64,000 nucleotides of DNA from JAFECT01 sp963838235 (GTDB lineage: Bacteria > Pseudomonadota > Alphaproteobacteria > Caulobacterales > Caulobacteraceae): contig CAWIQJ010000005.1 of NCBI GenBank assembly GCA_963838235.1, positions 992,001 to 1,056,000 on the forward strand. The letters are read 5' to 3'. Position 1 is the stretch's first letter. Every line of letters begins with the position of its first letter. The notes below the pieces were generated by a model, which had not been told where the DNA came from, did no database searches, and saw only the letters and a list, made by a program, of their open reading frames with translations. The position numbers and the translations under genes were made by a program. Positions 1-8,161 of this stretch are shown here, in pieces.

Positions 1-1
1 C

Positions 2-514
2 GCGGGCACGCTGGCCTTCATGGTCGGCTGCGACGAGGCGGCGTTCGCGCGTTACGAGGACCTGATCGCGCCCATGGCCCGGGCGACCTTTCGTGCCGGC
101 GACCACGGGGCGGGGCAGGCGGCCAAGATCTGCAACAACATGGCGCTGGGCATCCAGATGATCGGGGTCTGCGAGGCCTTCGCCCTGGCCGAGCGCCTGG
201 GCCTCGACGCCAAGAAGTTCGCCGACATCGCGTCGCAGTCCTCCAGCGCCGGCTGGGCTTTGAACTACTCCCCCTGGCCCGGCCTGTCGGAGACCTCGGC
301 CTCGACCCGCGGCTACACCGGCGGCTTCGCCACCGCCCTGATGCTGAAGGACCTGAAACTGGCCCAGGAAGCCGCCGCCCGCTCCGGCGCCGCCACCCCG
401 CTGGGCGCCCAGGCCGAGGCCCTCTACGCGCTCCTGGAGCGCCAGGGGCACGGCGGCAAGGACTTCTCTTCGATGCTGCAGTTCCTGCGCGGGAAGCTCG
501 CGGAACTGGCCTGA
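2..514 (+). CDS. mmsB: 3-hydroxyisobutyrate dehydrogenase, C-terminal part (gene enters from the left edge)
   Basis: This is the C-terminal portion of an NAD-dependent beta-hydroxyacid dehydrogenase, which oxidises 3-hydroxyisobutyrate to methylmalonate semialdehyde in valine catabolism. The open frame runs in from the window edge. It shows the GAGQAAKICNNM segment, which holds the catalytic lysine and the NN pair of this family, followed by the all-helical C-terminal domain ending in DFSSMLQFLRGK. The NAD-binding Rossmann half lies outside the window. Related family members (tartronate semialdehyde reductase, glyoxylate reductase) share this fold, but the CNNMALGIQMIG and DFSSM segments fit 3-hydroxyisobutyrate dehydrogenase best. 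No catabolic partner is visible downstream. Confidence 0.88.
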   Translation, partial: AGTLAFMVGCDEAAFARYEDLIAPMARATFRAGDHGAGQAAKICNNMALGIQMIGVCEAFALAERLGLDAKKFADIASQSSSAGWALNYSPWPGLSETSASTRGYTGGFATALMLKDLKLAQEAAARSGAATPLGAQAEALYALLERQGHGGKDFSSMLQFLRGKLAELA

Positions 515-577
515 AACGGAGCCGTTCGGAAACCTGAGCGGACCGGGCGGCGTCTATTCGCGAAAAGGCGTGCGGCG

Positions 578-598
578 ATTGGCGCAGATTGCGCCAAT
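578..598. promoter_or_regulatory. Perfect 9-bp inverted repeat upstream of hemA, candidate operator
   Basis: ATTGGCGCA, three bases, then TGCGCCAAT form a perfect dyad about 98 bases before the hemA start. It has no T-run, so it is not a terminator, and its small spacer suits a dimeric repressor or activator. It does not match the FNR/FnrL consensus (TTGAT-N4-ATCAA). Which protein binds it is unknown. Confidence 0.45.
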
Positions 599-695
599 TC
601 TCGGCCCGTTTGGTGGACATGCGGAAGGCCCCCATGTCAAAAGCCGTCAACGCCGGAATCGCCTTATTGCGAACGGTTCTCAAGAGTTCGATGTG

Positions 696-1919
696 ATGGA
701 TTATCAGGCCGCTTTCCGGGACGCGATCGACAAGGTCCGGGGCGAAGGACGTTACCGGGTTTTCGCCGATCTGAAGCGTCGCCGCGGCGCGTTCCCGCGC
801 GCGGTGTGGACGCGGCCGGACGGGACTGAGGCGGACGTCACGGTGTGGTGCTCGAACGATTACCTCGGCCAGGGCCAGAACCCGGTGGTGCTGGACGCCA
901 TGCACGCGGCCATCGACGCGGCAGGCTCGGGCTCGGGCGGCACGCGCAACATTTCTGGGACGACCCACTATCACGTGGAGCTGGAGGCTGAGCTCGCCGA
1001 CCTGCACGGCAAGGACGCGGCGCTGTTGTTCACCTCGGGCTATGTGGCCAACGAGGCGACCCTGTCGACCCTCGCCAAGATCCTGCCCGGCCTGATCATC
1101 TTTTCCGACGCGCAGAACCACGCCTCGATGATCGAGGGCATCCGCCAAGCCAAGTGTGAGCGACACGTGTTCCGCCACAACGACCTCGAGCACCTCGAAG
1201 ACCTGCTGCGCACGGCGCCGGCGAGCGCGCCGAAGCTGGTGGCGTTCGAGAGCGTCTATTCCATGGACGGCGACATCGCCGACATTCCCGCCACCGTGGC
1301 GCTGTCGAAGAAATATGGCGCCATGACCTACATCGACGAGGTCCACGCCGTCGGCATGTACGGCCCGCGCGGCGCCGGCGTCGCCGAGCGCGACGGGGTG
1401 ATGGATCAGATCGACATCGTCGAAGGCACCCTCGGCAAGGCCTTCGGCATGGTCGGCGGTTATATCGCGGCGAGCAGCGACATCGTTGACGCGATCCGTC
1501 TGTGGGCCTCGGGCTTCATCTTCACCACCTCGCTGCCGCCGGTGATCGCCGCGGGCGCCGCGGCGTCGATTCGCTGGCTGAAGGCGCATCCGGAAATCCG
1601 CGACCGTCACCAGGAACGCGCCGCGGCCCTGAAGCGCCGCTTCCTCGATGTAGGCATCCCGGTGATGCCGTCGGTCTGTCACATCGTGCCGGTGATGGTG
1701 GGCGACGCGGCTCACTGCAAACTGGTCAGCGACATTCTGCTCTACGAGCACGGCCTCTACGTCCAGCCGATCAACTATCCGACCGTCGCCAAGGGGACCG
1801 AGCGCCTGCGCTTTACGCCCTCGCCGGACCACACCGACGCGATGATGGACGAACTGGTTGCGGCCATGGACGCGCTGTGGACCCGCTGTAACGTCAAGCG
1901 CTTCCAGCAGGTCGCCTAG
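696..1919 (+). CDS. hemA: 5-aminolevulinate synthase
   Basis: Condenses glycine with succinyl-CoA to 5-aminolevulinate, the first committed step of tetrapyrrole synthesis by the C4 route, in the cytosol with PLP. The protein is 407 residues, the usual alphaproteobacterial length, when started at the ATG giving MDYQAAFRDAID. The reading frame stays open upstream to 570, but that extension is not family-like. Visible landmarks are the glycine-rich SGSGGTRNISGTTHYH segment, YIDEVHAVG, and the PLP lysine K248 in EGTLGKAFG. It sits alone behind a perfect inverted repeat (578-598) that may regulate it. A DUF1330 gene begins 11 bases downstream. Confidence 0.96.
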   Translation: MDYQAAFRDAIDKVRGEGRYRVFADLKRRRGAFPRAVWTRPDGTEADVTVWCSNDYLGQGQNPVVLDAMHAAIDAAGSGSGGTRNISGTTHYHVELEAELADLHGKDAALLFTSGYVANEATLSTLAKILPGLIIFSDAQNHASMIEGIRQAKCERHVFRHNDLEHLEDLLRTAPASAPKLVAFESVYSMDGDIADIPATVALSKKYGAMTYIDEVHAVGMYGPRGAGVAERDGVMDQIDIVEGTLGKAFGMVGGYIAASSDIVDAIRLWASGFIFTTSLPPVIAAGAAASIRWLKAHPEIRDRHQERAAALKRRFLDVGIPVMPSVCHIVPVMVGDAAHCKLVSDILLYEHGLYVQPINYPTVAKGTERLRFTPSPDHTDAMMDELVAAMDALWTRCNVKRFQQVA

Positions 1920-1929
1920 GCCGCCGCCG

Positions 1930-2223
1930 GTGAAGGGTTACATCCTCGCCCAGGTCGATGTGCACGACCCGGAGGCCTACGAGGCCTATCGCAGCCGCAC
2001 GGCGGCGATCATCGAACAGTACGGCGGCCGTTTCATCGTGCGCGGCGGCAAGGTGGAGGCGCTCGAGGGCGAGGTTCGCCGCAACCGGCTGGTCATCCTC
2101 GAATTCCCGTCGCCCGAAGGGGCGCGGACCTTCTACGAAAGCCCCGAGTACCAGGCGATCCTGCCGTTCCGCACCCGCGCGTCCGAGGCGGACTTGCTGC
2201 TGATCGAGGGATACGACGGCTAA
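1930..2223 (+). CDS. DUF1330 family small protein
   Basis: A 97-residue protein with the ferredoxin-like (dimeric alpha-beta barrel) DUF1330 pattern: GYILAQVDVHDPEAYEAYR at the N-terminus, then GGRFIVRGG, and RNRLVILEFPS before the last helix. The family has no established reaction. The GTG start at 1930 is chosen because it begins exactly at the conserved N-terminal strand; the frame is open further upstream but overlaps hemA. It lies 11 bases after hemA and is probably co-transcribed with it. Confidence 0.8.
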   Translation: MKGYILAQVDVHDPEAYEAYRSRTAAIIEQYGGRFIVRGGKVEALEGEVRRNRLVILEFPSPEGARTFYESPEYQAILPFRTRASEADLLLIEGYDG

Positions 2224-2274
2224 CCGCAAGAACCGGCTGGCCCGGTCTTGCGGACGGCTTTAAAGAGCGCGGTC

Positions 2275-3708
2275 ATGGATCAGCGCACCAACATCACCGC
2301 CCCCGCCGGCTACGACGCCCTGGAGACCGCCCGCAAGCGTGCGTACGAATGGCTGTCGTCCGTCGATGAGCGTCCGGTCGCCGCCCTGGCGACGCCGGCG
2401 CAACTGCGCGCGCAATTGACCAAATCGCTGACCGACGACGGCGTCGACCCGGTCGTGGTGATCGACGAACTGGCGCGCGACGTCGAGGGCGGCCTGCATG
2501 CGGTCTGCGGGCCCCGGTTCTTCGGCTGGGTGATGGGCGGCGGCCTGCCGGCGTCGCTCGGCGCCGACTGGCTGTGTTCGACCTGGGATCAGAACGCGGG
2601 CATGTTCGCGGTGGCGCCGGCGACCGCCATTGTCGAGGAGGTGGCAGGCGCCTGGCTGAAGGACGTGCTGCGCCTGCCCGAAAGCGCAAGCTTTGCGTTC
2701 GTCACCGGATGTCAGGCGGCGCACACCACCTGTCTGGCGTCCGCGCGCCATGCCTTGCTAAAGCGCCGGGGTTGGGACGTCGAGGCGGACGGCCTGTCGG
2801 GCGCTCCCCGGATGCGCATCCTCACCTCGACCGAGGTGCATACGACGGTGAGCCGGGCGGCGCGGTTGCTCGGCATGGGCGCCAACGCCATCGAACTGCT
2901 TCCCGTCGACGACGACGGACGCTTGGCGCCGGACGCGGTGCGCGCCAAGCTCGCCGAGACTGACGCGCCGACCATCGTTGTGCTCCAGGCCGGTGATCTC
3001 AATCTCGGCCGCTTCGACGACTTCGAGACACTCGTGCCGATGGCGCACGCGGCGGGCGCATGGGTGCATGTGGACGGCGCCTTCGGCCTCTGGGCGGCGG
3101 TGAGCGACAGGCGCCGTCACCTGCTGAAGGGCGTCGAGCGCTGCGACAGCTGGGCGACCGATGCGCACAAGTGGCTGAACGTGCCCTACGACAGCGGCCT
3201 GGCCTTCGTCGCCGACGCGGACGCGCACTCCGCCGCCATGACCGCGCGTGCGAGCTACATGATGAAGGAGGCCGACGCCGTGCGCGAACAAGTCGACTTC
3301 ACGCCGGAGTTCTCACGCCGCGGCCGTGGCTTCGCGGTCTATGCGGCGTTGCGAGAGCTCGGGCGCAAGGGACTCGCAGACCTGATCGACCGCACCTGCG
3401 ACTATTGCCACGGCCTCGCCTACGGCATCGGCGCGCTGGAGGGCGCCGAACGCCTGACCGACCCTGAGATCAACCAGGCGCTGGTGCGCTTCCTCGACCC
3501 GAAGCCCGGCGCGACGGAGGCAGACCACGCGCGCCGCACCGACGCGGTGATCGCCGCGATCAACCAGGGCGGCGAAGCCTTCTTCGGCGGCGTCGACTGG
3601 CGCGGCAAGCGCGCCATGCGCATCAGCGTGGTGAGCTGGCGCACGCGCGAGGCGGATGTCGCACGGACGGTGGAGGCGGTGAGGGCGGCGATGGAAAGCC
3701 TTGCCTGA
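2275..3708 (+). CDS. PLP-dependent (aromatic-L-amino-acid type) decarboxylase
   Basis: A group II pyridoxal-phosphate decarboxylase of 477 residues. It has the fold type I core with FVTGCQAAHTTCL (phosphate-binding loop), WVHVDGAFGLWA (the PLP aspartate) and the Schiff-base lysine K299 in TDAHKWLN. These features place it with aromatic amino acid, glutamate and tyrosine decarboxylases; the substrate cannot be deduced. The ATG at 2275 is preferred; an in-frame TTG at 2248 adds nine residues. It appears monocistronic, between DUF1330 and msrA. Confidence 0.85.
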   Translation: MDQRTNITAPAGYDALETARKRAYEWLSSVDERPVAALATPAQLRAQLTKSLTDDGVDPVVVIDELARDVEGGLHAVCGPRFFGWVMGGGLPASLGADWLCSTWDQNAGMFAVAPATAIVEEVAGAWLKDVLRLPESASFAFVTGCQAAHTTCLASARHALLKRRGWDVEADGLSGAPRMRILTSTEVHTTVSRAARLLGMGANAIELLPVDDDGRLAPDAVRAKLAETDAPTIVVLQAGDLNLGRFDDFETLVPMAHAAGAWVHVDGAFGLWAAVSDRRRHLLKGVERCDSWATDAHKWLNVPYDSGLAFVADADAHSAAMTARASYMMKEADAVREQVDFTPEFSRRGRGFAVYAALRELGRKGLADLIDRTCDYCHGLAYGIGALEGAERLTDPEINQALVRFLDPKPGATEADHARRTDAVIAAINQGGEAFFGGVDWRGKRAMRISVVSWRTREADVARTVEAVRAAMESLA

Positions 3709-3809
3709 CGCGCTGTTCGCGAGCGGAAAGGCGTGGTTTGCTGCAAGACAGTCGCCGATTGGCAAGGGGCTTGCCACGGTCGCGCCTGAACCCGTTGGAG
3801 GTCCCGGCC

Positions 3810-4415
3810 ATGAAGCTGCTCAAGTCCATTGCTCCCGCGCTCGTGGTGATCGCGATGTGCCTGGAAAGCGCCCCGGCGGTAGCCGCGGGGCGTGAGATCG
3901 CCGTCTTCGGCGGCGGCTGTTTCTGGACCATCCAGAAGGACTTCGAGCGCATCCCGGGCGTGATGGCGGTGCGCGCGGGCTATGCGGGCGGCACCAAAAC
4001 CAATCCGACCTTCAACGAGATCCACTCGACCGCCGGGGACGGCTACGTCGAGGCGGTACAGGTGAGCTTCGACCCGGCGAAGGTAAGCTACGCCCAACTC
4101 GTCGATGACTATTGGCGGATGATCGATCCGTTCGACGCCGCCGGCCAGGCCTGCGACCGCGGACCGGCCTACCGCTCGATCGTGTTCGTGAGTTCGGCCG
4201 AGCAGCGCAAAGCCGCCGAGGCGTCGAAGGCTCAGATGAACGCCCGCTTCCAGGGCAAGATCGTCGTGGCGGTGACCGACGCCACGCGCTTCGTCTCCGC
4301 GCCGCAGGACCAGCAGGATTTCGCCAAGGTCCACGCCGCCAGCTACGAGCAATACAGCGCCGGCTGCGGCCGCGACAAACGGCTCGCGAACATCTGGGGA
4401 AAAGAAGCACGCTGA
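3810..4415 (+). CDS. msrA: Peptide methionine (S)-S-oxide reductase, exported
   Basis: Reduces methionine-S-sulfoxide residues in proteins. The catalytic cysteine is C37 in the GGCFW motif; FNEIHSTAGDGYVEAVQVSFDP and the C-terminal SAGCGRDKR region, with a possible resolving cysteine, complete the domain. Residues 1-26 look like a cleavable signal peptide (KLLKSIAPALVVIAMCLESAPAVAA), so the enzyme should act in the periplasm. A GGAGG ribosome-binding site lies eight bases before the ATG, which settles the start. An exported MsrB is encoded about 21 kb away (24696-25200), suggesting that both sulfoxide epimers are repaired outside the cytoplasm. Confidence 0.93.
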   Translation: MKLLKSIAPALVVIAMCLESAPAVAAGREIAVFGGGCFWTIQKDFERIPGVMAVRAGYAGGTKTNPTFNEIHSTAGDGYVEAVQVSFDPAKVSYAQLVDDYWRMIDPFDAAGQACDRGPAYRSIVFVSSAEQRKAAEASKAQMNARFQGKIVVAVTDATRFVSAPQDQQDFAKVHAASYEQYSAGCGRDKRLANIWGKEAR

Positions 4416-4421
4416 GGCGGC

Positions 4422-4811
4422 CTACCGTCCCTTGCGCCTCACGCCCTTGCCGAGGCCGATCTGTTTGGCGAAGTCCGAGCGGCGCGCGGCGTAGGCGGGC
4501 GCGACCATCGGGTACTCGGGAGGCAGGCCCCATTTGCGGCGGTATTCCTCCGGGCTCATGGAATACTTCGAGCGCAGATAGCGCTTGAGCATTTTTAGTC
4601 TTTTCCCGTCTTCCAGGCAGACGATGTAATCCGGCTGCACCGAGCGCGAGACCGGCACCGCGGGCTTCTGCTTTTCCATCGGCCTGAGTTCGACCGGCCG
4701 GCCGAGCGTGGTGAGGGTGTCGTGGATCGAGCGGATCAGCTCGGGAATGGCCTGAACCTGCACGGGGTTCTGGGTCAGGTAGGCGGCGACCACATCGGCG
4801 CTCAACCGCAA
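4422..4811 (-). CDS. mucR: Ros/MucR family transcriptional regulator with altered zinc ligands
   Basis: A 129-residue MucR/Ros-type DNA-binding protein. These are nucleoid-associated, H-NS-like regulators that bind AT-rich promoters in alphaproteobacteria. The N-terminal oligomerisation region (LSADVVAAYLTQNPVQ) and the DNA-binding core (DYIVCLEDGKRLKMLKRYL, then MSPEEYRRKWGLPPEYPMVAP) are clear. The histidines that usually act as zinc ligands, in LKRHL and xHY, are replaced by tyrosine and lysine (LKRYL, SKY), leaving one cysteine, so this copy may fold without zinc. It is convergent with msrA and divergent from glyA. Confidence 0.9.
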   Translation of the reverse strand: MRLSADVVAAYLTQNPVQVQAIPELIRSIHDTLTTLGRPVELRPMEKQKPAVPVSRSVQPDYIVCLEDGKRLKMLKRYLRSKYSMSPEEYRRKWGLPPEYPMVAPAYAARRSDFAKQIGLGKGVRRKGR

Positions 4812-5065
4812 GATATCCTGTTCACGGTCCGCCCGAACCGACGACTCTCCGTCGATCTCGACTCCCTTTTACTTGGGCCGGGACTCGCTTTTCGCGCGAC
4901 CCGGCAACCGGATTTAACGCTCTGAACCCGCTCAGTCCATGGTCAGAGAAATCTTCATTTCTCACCCGGGCGCCAGTCTTCTTCCCGAGGAATTGCGCCT
5001 CCGGTTGATCCCCAGGTGTCGCGGCGCATAAAGGAGACCGCCTTTCCTCCAGCGGATTTTCCCTC

Positions 5066-6402
5066 GTGACCGTAGAAACTGCCTCTGCCGATCTCCCCTC
5101 CGCCGTTCGCACCGGCGACTTCTTCACGGCGCCTCTCAAGGCGGCCGACCCCGAAGTATTCAACGGTATCCAGGGGGAGCTCCGTCGCCAGCGCGAGCAA
5201 ATCGAGCTGATTGCGTCAGAGAACATTGTTTCCCGGGCGGTGCTTGAAGCTCAGGGTTCTGTTCTGACCAACAAGTATGCTGAAGGTTATCCCGGCCGCC
5301 GGTACTACGGCGGTTGCGAATTCGTCGATGAAACCGAGACGCTTGGCCCAGGCGCGGGCCAAGAAGTTGTTCGGCTGCGCCTTCGCCAACGTCCAGCCGC
5401 ACTCCGGCGCCCAGGCGAACCAGGCGGTGTTCATGGCCCTGCTGCAGCCCGGCGATACGTTTTTGGGGATGGATCTGGCCGCCGGCGGCCACCTGACCCA
5501 CGGCTCGCCCGCCAACCAGTCGGGCAAGTGGTTCAAGCCGATCGCCTACAGCGTGCGCCGCGACGACTGCCTGATCGACTACGACGCCATGGAAGCGATC
5601 GCGCGGCGCGAGAAGCCCAAGCTGATCCTGGCCGGCGCCTCGGCCTACAGCCGCCACATCGACTTCGCCCGCTTCCGCAGGGTCGCCGACGAGATCGGGC
5701 GCCTGGTTCATGGTCGACATGGCGCACTATCGCCGGCCTGGTGGCCGGCGGCGTCTATCCCGACCCACTGCCGCATGCCCATGTGGTGACCACCACCACC
5801 CACAAGACCCTGCGCGGTCCCCGCGGCGGCATGGTCCTGGCCAATGACGAGGACATCGGCAAGAAGATCAATTCGGCGGTCTTCCCGGGCCTGCAGGGCG
5901 GACCCCTGGAGCATGTGATCGCGGCCAAGGCCGTGGCCTTCGGCGAGGCGCTGCAGCCCGAGTTCAAGGTCTACGCGCGGCAGACCATCGACAACGCGCG
6001 GGCGCTCGCGGCCGTCCTGGTCGAGCGGGGGCTGGCCATCGTCTCGGGCGGCACCGACAGCCACGTCATGCTGGTCGACATGCGGCCCAAGGGGGTGACC
6101 GGCAAGGCGGCCGAGATCGCGCTGGAGCACGCCAACATCACCTGCAACAAGAACGGCGTCCCCTTCGACGACAAGCCTCTCCGACCATCACCTCGGGCAT
6201 CCGGCTGGGCTCGCCGGCCGGGACCACCCGCGGCTTCGGCGAGAAACCGAATTCCGGCAGATCGGCCGTCTGATCGCCGACGTAGTCGACTGCCTGGCGG
6301 CCCAGGGCGGGGAGGCCAAGGCGGCGCGTCGAGCCGAAGGTCCGCGCGCGAGGTTGCTGGACTTGACCGGCGCGGTTTCCTATCTACATGGCTAATCGGT
6401 GA
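5066..6402 (+). CDS. glyA: Serine hydroxymethyltransferase (frame broken by several small indels)
   Basis: Interconverts serine and glycine with tetrahydrofolate (PLP enzyme). The N-terminus from GTG 5066 reads ELRRQREQIELIASENI, then NKYAEGYPGRRYYGGCE. Frame changes near 5338, 5695, 5725, 6173, 6230 and in the last 90 bases interrupt it, but the pieces together give the whole enzyme, including the PLP-lysine segment TTTTHKTLRGPRGG and a C-terminus that can be read as RFPIYMANR ending at the TGA 6400-6402. Most breaks are single added bases, for example an extra T in the codon after ACG near 5341. Because glyA is normally essential, I read these as sequence errors. A 254-base gap upstream holds no riboswitch I recognise. 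nrdR follows 22 bases downstream. Confidence 0.9.
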
Positions 6403-6424
6403 GCCCATTGAGGAGGCTACGATC

Positions 6425-6904
6425 ATGCGTTGCCCATTCTGCGCGAACGTCGAGAGCCAGGTTAAGGACTCCCGCCCGTCCGAGGACGGCGCGGCGATCC
6501 GCCGTCGGCGGTTCTGTCCCGCCTGCGGCGGCCGTTTCACCACCTTCGAGCGGGTGCAACTGCGCGAGCTGACCGTGCTCAAGCGGTCGGGCCGGCGCAT
6601 GCCCGTTCGATCGCGAGAAGCTCGACCGTTCGATCGCCATCGCCATGCGCAAACGTCCGATCGATCCGGACCGCGTCGAGCCGCATGGTCTCCCAGATCG
6701 TGCGCCAGCTCGAGAGCATGGGCGAAACCGAAATCCCGTCCGCAGTGATCGGCGAGATGGTGATGAAGGCGCTGAAGGCGCTCGATGAGGTGGCGTACGT
6801 CCGTTACGCCTCGGTCTACCGCGACTTCCGCGAGACTTCCGGACTTCGCCAAGTTCCTCGGCGACGAGGGCCTGCACGAGGCGTCCGAAGACCGAGGACG
6901 ATGA
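6425..6904 (+). CDS. nrdR: Transcriptional repressor NrdR (frameshifted in this sequence)
   Basis: An ATP/dATP-sensing repressor of ribonucleotide reductase genes. The N-terminal zinc ribbon is intact: MRCPFC with cysteines 3 and 6, and FCPACGGRFTTFE with cysteines 31 and 34. The ATP-cone follows in pieces (DREKLDRSIAIAMRKRP, VSQIVRQLESMGETEIPS, VMKALKALDEVAYVRYASVYRDF) with frame changes near 6605, 6690 and 6840. In the original frame the gene ends in an ATGA overlap with the next gene. The glyA-nrdR-rib order is common in alphaproteobacteria. Confidence 0.88.
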
Positions 6905-7561
6905 GGAGCGCCCACCCGCGGGTCACGCTCAAGCTCGCGACCTCGCTGGACGGCCGCATCGCCACCGCCAGCGGCGAAAGCAAGTGGATCACCGGCGAAG
7001 CGCGCGCGCCGAAGCGACATCGTCTGCGCGCGCAGCACGACGCGGTGCTGGTCGGCATCAAGACCGTGATGGCCGACGATCCGTGCGCTGACGGTGCGCC
7101 TGCCGGGCTACGACGGTCCGCAGCCGCTGCGCGTGGTGCTCGACAGCCGCCAGCGCCTGCCGGCGAGTTCAGCCCTGGCCGTGCACGCGGGCGACATCGC
7201 GACCCTGGTGCTGACCGTCGAAGTCGCCCGGGACCCTTGAGAAGCCTGGCGTGCGCGTGATCCGAACCAGGTCCCGACGGCGCGCGTGTCGATGTCGTGG
7301 ACGCGCTGGAGAAGCTCAAGGCCGGGGGGGTCGAGAGCGTCCTGGTCGAGGGCGGCGGCGAGGTGGCGGCGAGCTTCCTGCGTGCAGGCCTGGTCGACGT
7401 GATCGGAATGGTTCCGCGCCCCGATCGTCCTCGGCGCCGAAGGCCGCCCCGCCATCGGCGCCCTGGTCTTGGCTAAGCCTCGCAGCCAGCGCCCCAGATT
7501 CCAGCGCGTCGCGGTCGAGGCGCTGGGCGATGACCTGTGCGAGCGCTACGAGAGGGCCTGA
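6901..7561 (+). CDS. RibD-type reductase domain protein without deaminase domain (frameshifted)
   Basis: Corresponds to the C-terminal reductase half of RibD, which reduces the ribosylaminopyrimidine intermediate of riboflavin synthesis with NADPH. It begins at the ATG overlapping the nrdR stop with RVTLKLATSLDGRIATASGES and WITGEA, continues through AQHDAVLVGI, LRVVLDSRQRLP and VESVLVEGGGEVAASFL, and ends LCERYERA. Only about 215 residues fit. The zinc deaminase domain (HAE and PCxxxxxxPPC motifs) normally found in front is absent, and there is no room for it after nrdR. Several frame changes (near 7005, 7085, 7240, 7270, 7410) are probably sequence errors. ribE follows immediately. Confidence 0.8.
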
Positions 7562-8161
7562 ATGTTCACCGGCATCGTCACCGACGTCGGCCGCGTGCGG
7601 CGCCGTAAGGACATCAACCGCAACCGCCGCTTCGAGGTCGAGACGCGCCTACGACACTGGCGGGTCTCGACATCGGCGCCTCGGTCGTCCACGCCGGCTG
7701 CTGCCTGACGGTGGTCGACAAGGGCGACGGCTGGTTCGCGGTGGAGGTGTCCGGCGAGACGCTGGCCATGACCACGCTGGGCGACTGGCGCGCGGGCGAT
7801 CCGATCAACCTGGAGCGCGCGGCTCGGCTCGGCGACGAGCTCGGCGGCCATATCGTCTCCGGCCACGTGGACGGGGTAGGCGAGGTGGTCCAGGTCGCGC
7901 CGGACGGCGGCTCGCCTGCGTACCGTATCGCGCGCGCCCGACCCGCTGCACCGCTTCATCGCGCCCAAGGGCTCGATCACCGTCGACGGGGTGTCCCTGA
8001 CCGTGAACGAGGTGGACGGACGACGTCTTCGGCGTGAACATCATCCCCCACACCTGGGAGGCGACGACCCTGGGCGGTCTGAGGCCCGGAGCGCGGGTAA
8101 ACCTGGAAATCGACATGCTGGCGCGCTACGCCGCCCGCTGGCGGAGACCGAGCGCGAATGA
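7562..8161 (+). CDS. ribE: Riboflavin synthase alpha subunit (frameshifted)
   Basis: Dismutates two molecules of 6,7-dimethyl-8-ribityllumazine into riboflavin. It starts MFTGIVTDVGRV directly after the preceding stop. The duplicated lumazine-binding domains are visible: first half GASVVHAGCCLTVVDKGDGWFAVEVSGETL and NLERAARLGDELGGHIVSGHVDG, second half GSITVDGVSLTVNEV and FGVNIIPHTWEATTL. The end reads RWRETERE with an ATGA overlap into ribB. Frame changes near 7615, 7650, 7935, 8022 and 8140 split it in this sequence. Membership of the rib run and conservation of both halves argue for a functional gene in the organism. Confidence 0.87.

Noticed and set aside
570..695. N-terminal extension of hemA to 570
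   Set aside because: It runs through the inverted repeat, is not family-like, and the ATG at 696 gives the standard 407-residue enzyme with PLP lysine at 248.
4812..5065. Possible riboswitch or leader RNA upstream of glyA
   Set aside because: I looked for glycine, SAM/SAH and tetrahydrofolate riboswitch-like folds and saw no convincing conserved core; only short GC hairpins are present.
5066..6748. Continuous 560-codon frame that appears to fuse serine hydroxymethyltransferase with the NrdR zinc ribbon
   Set aside because: The middle of the frame switches away from the glyA product after small indels and returns by chance; glyA has its own stop at 6402 and nrdR its own start at 6425.
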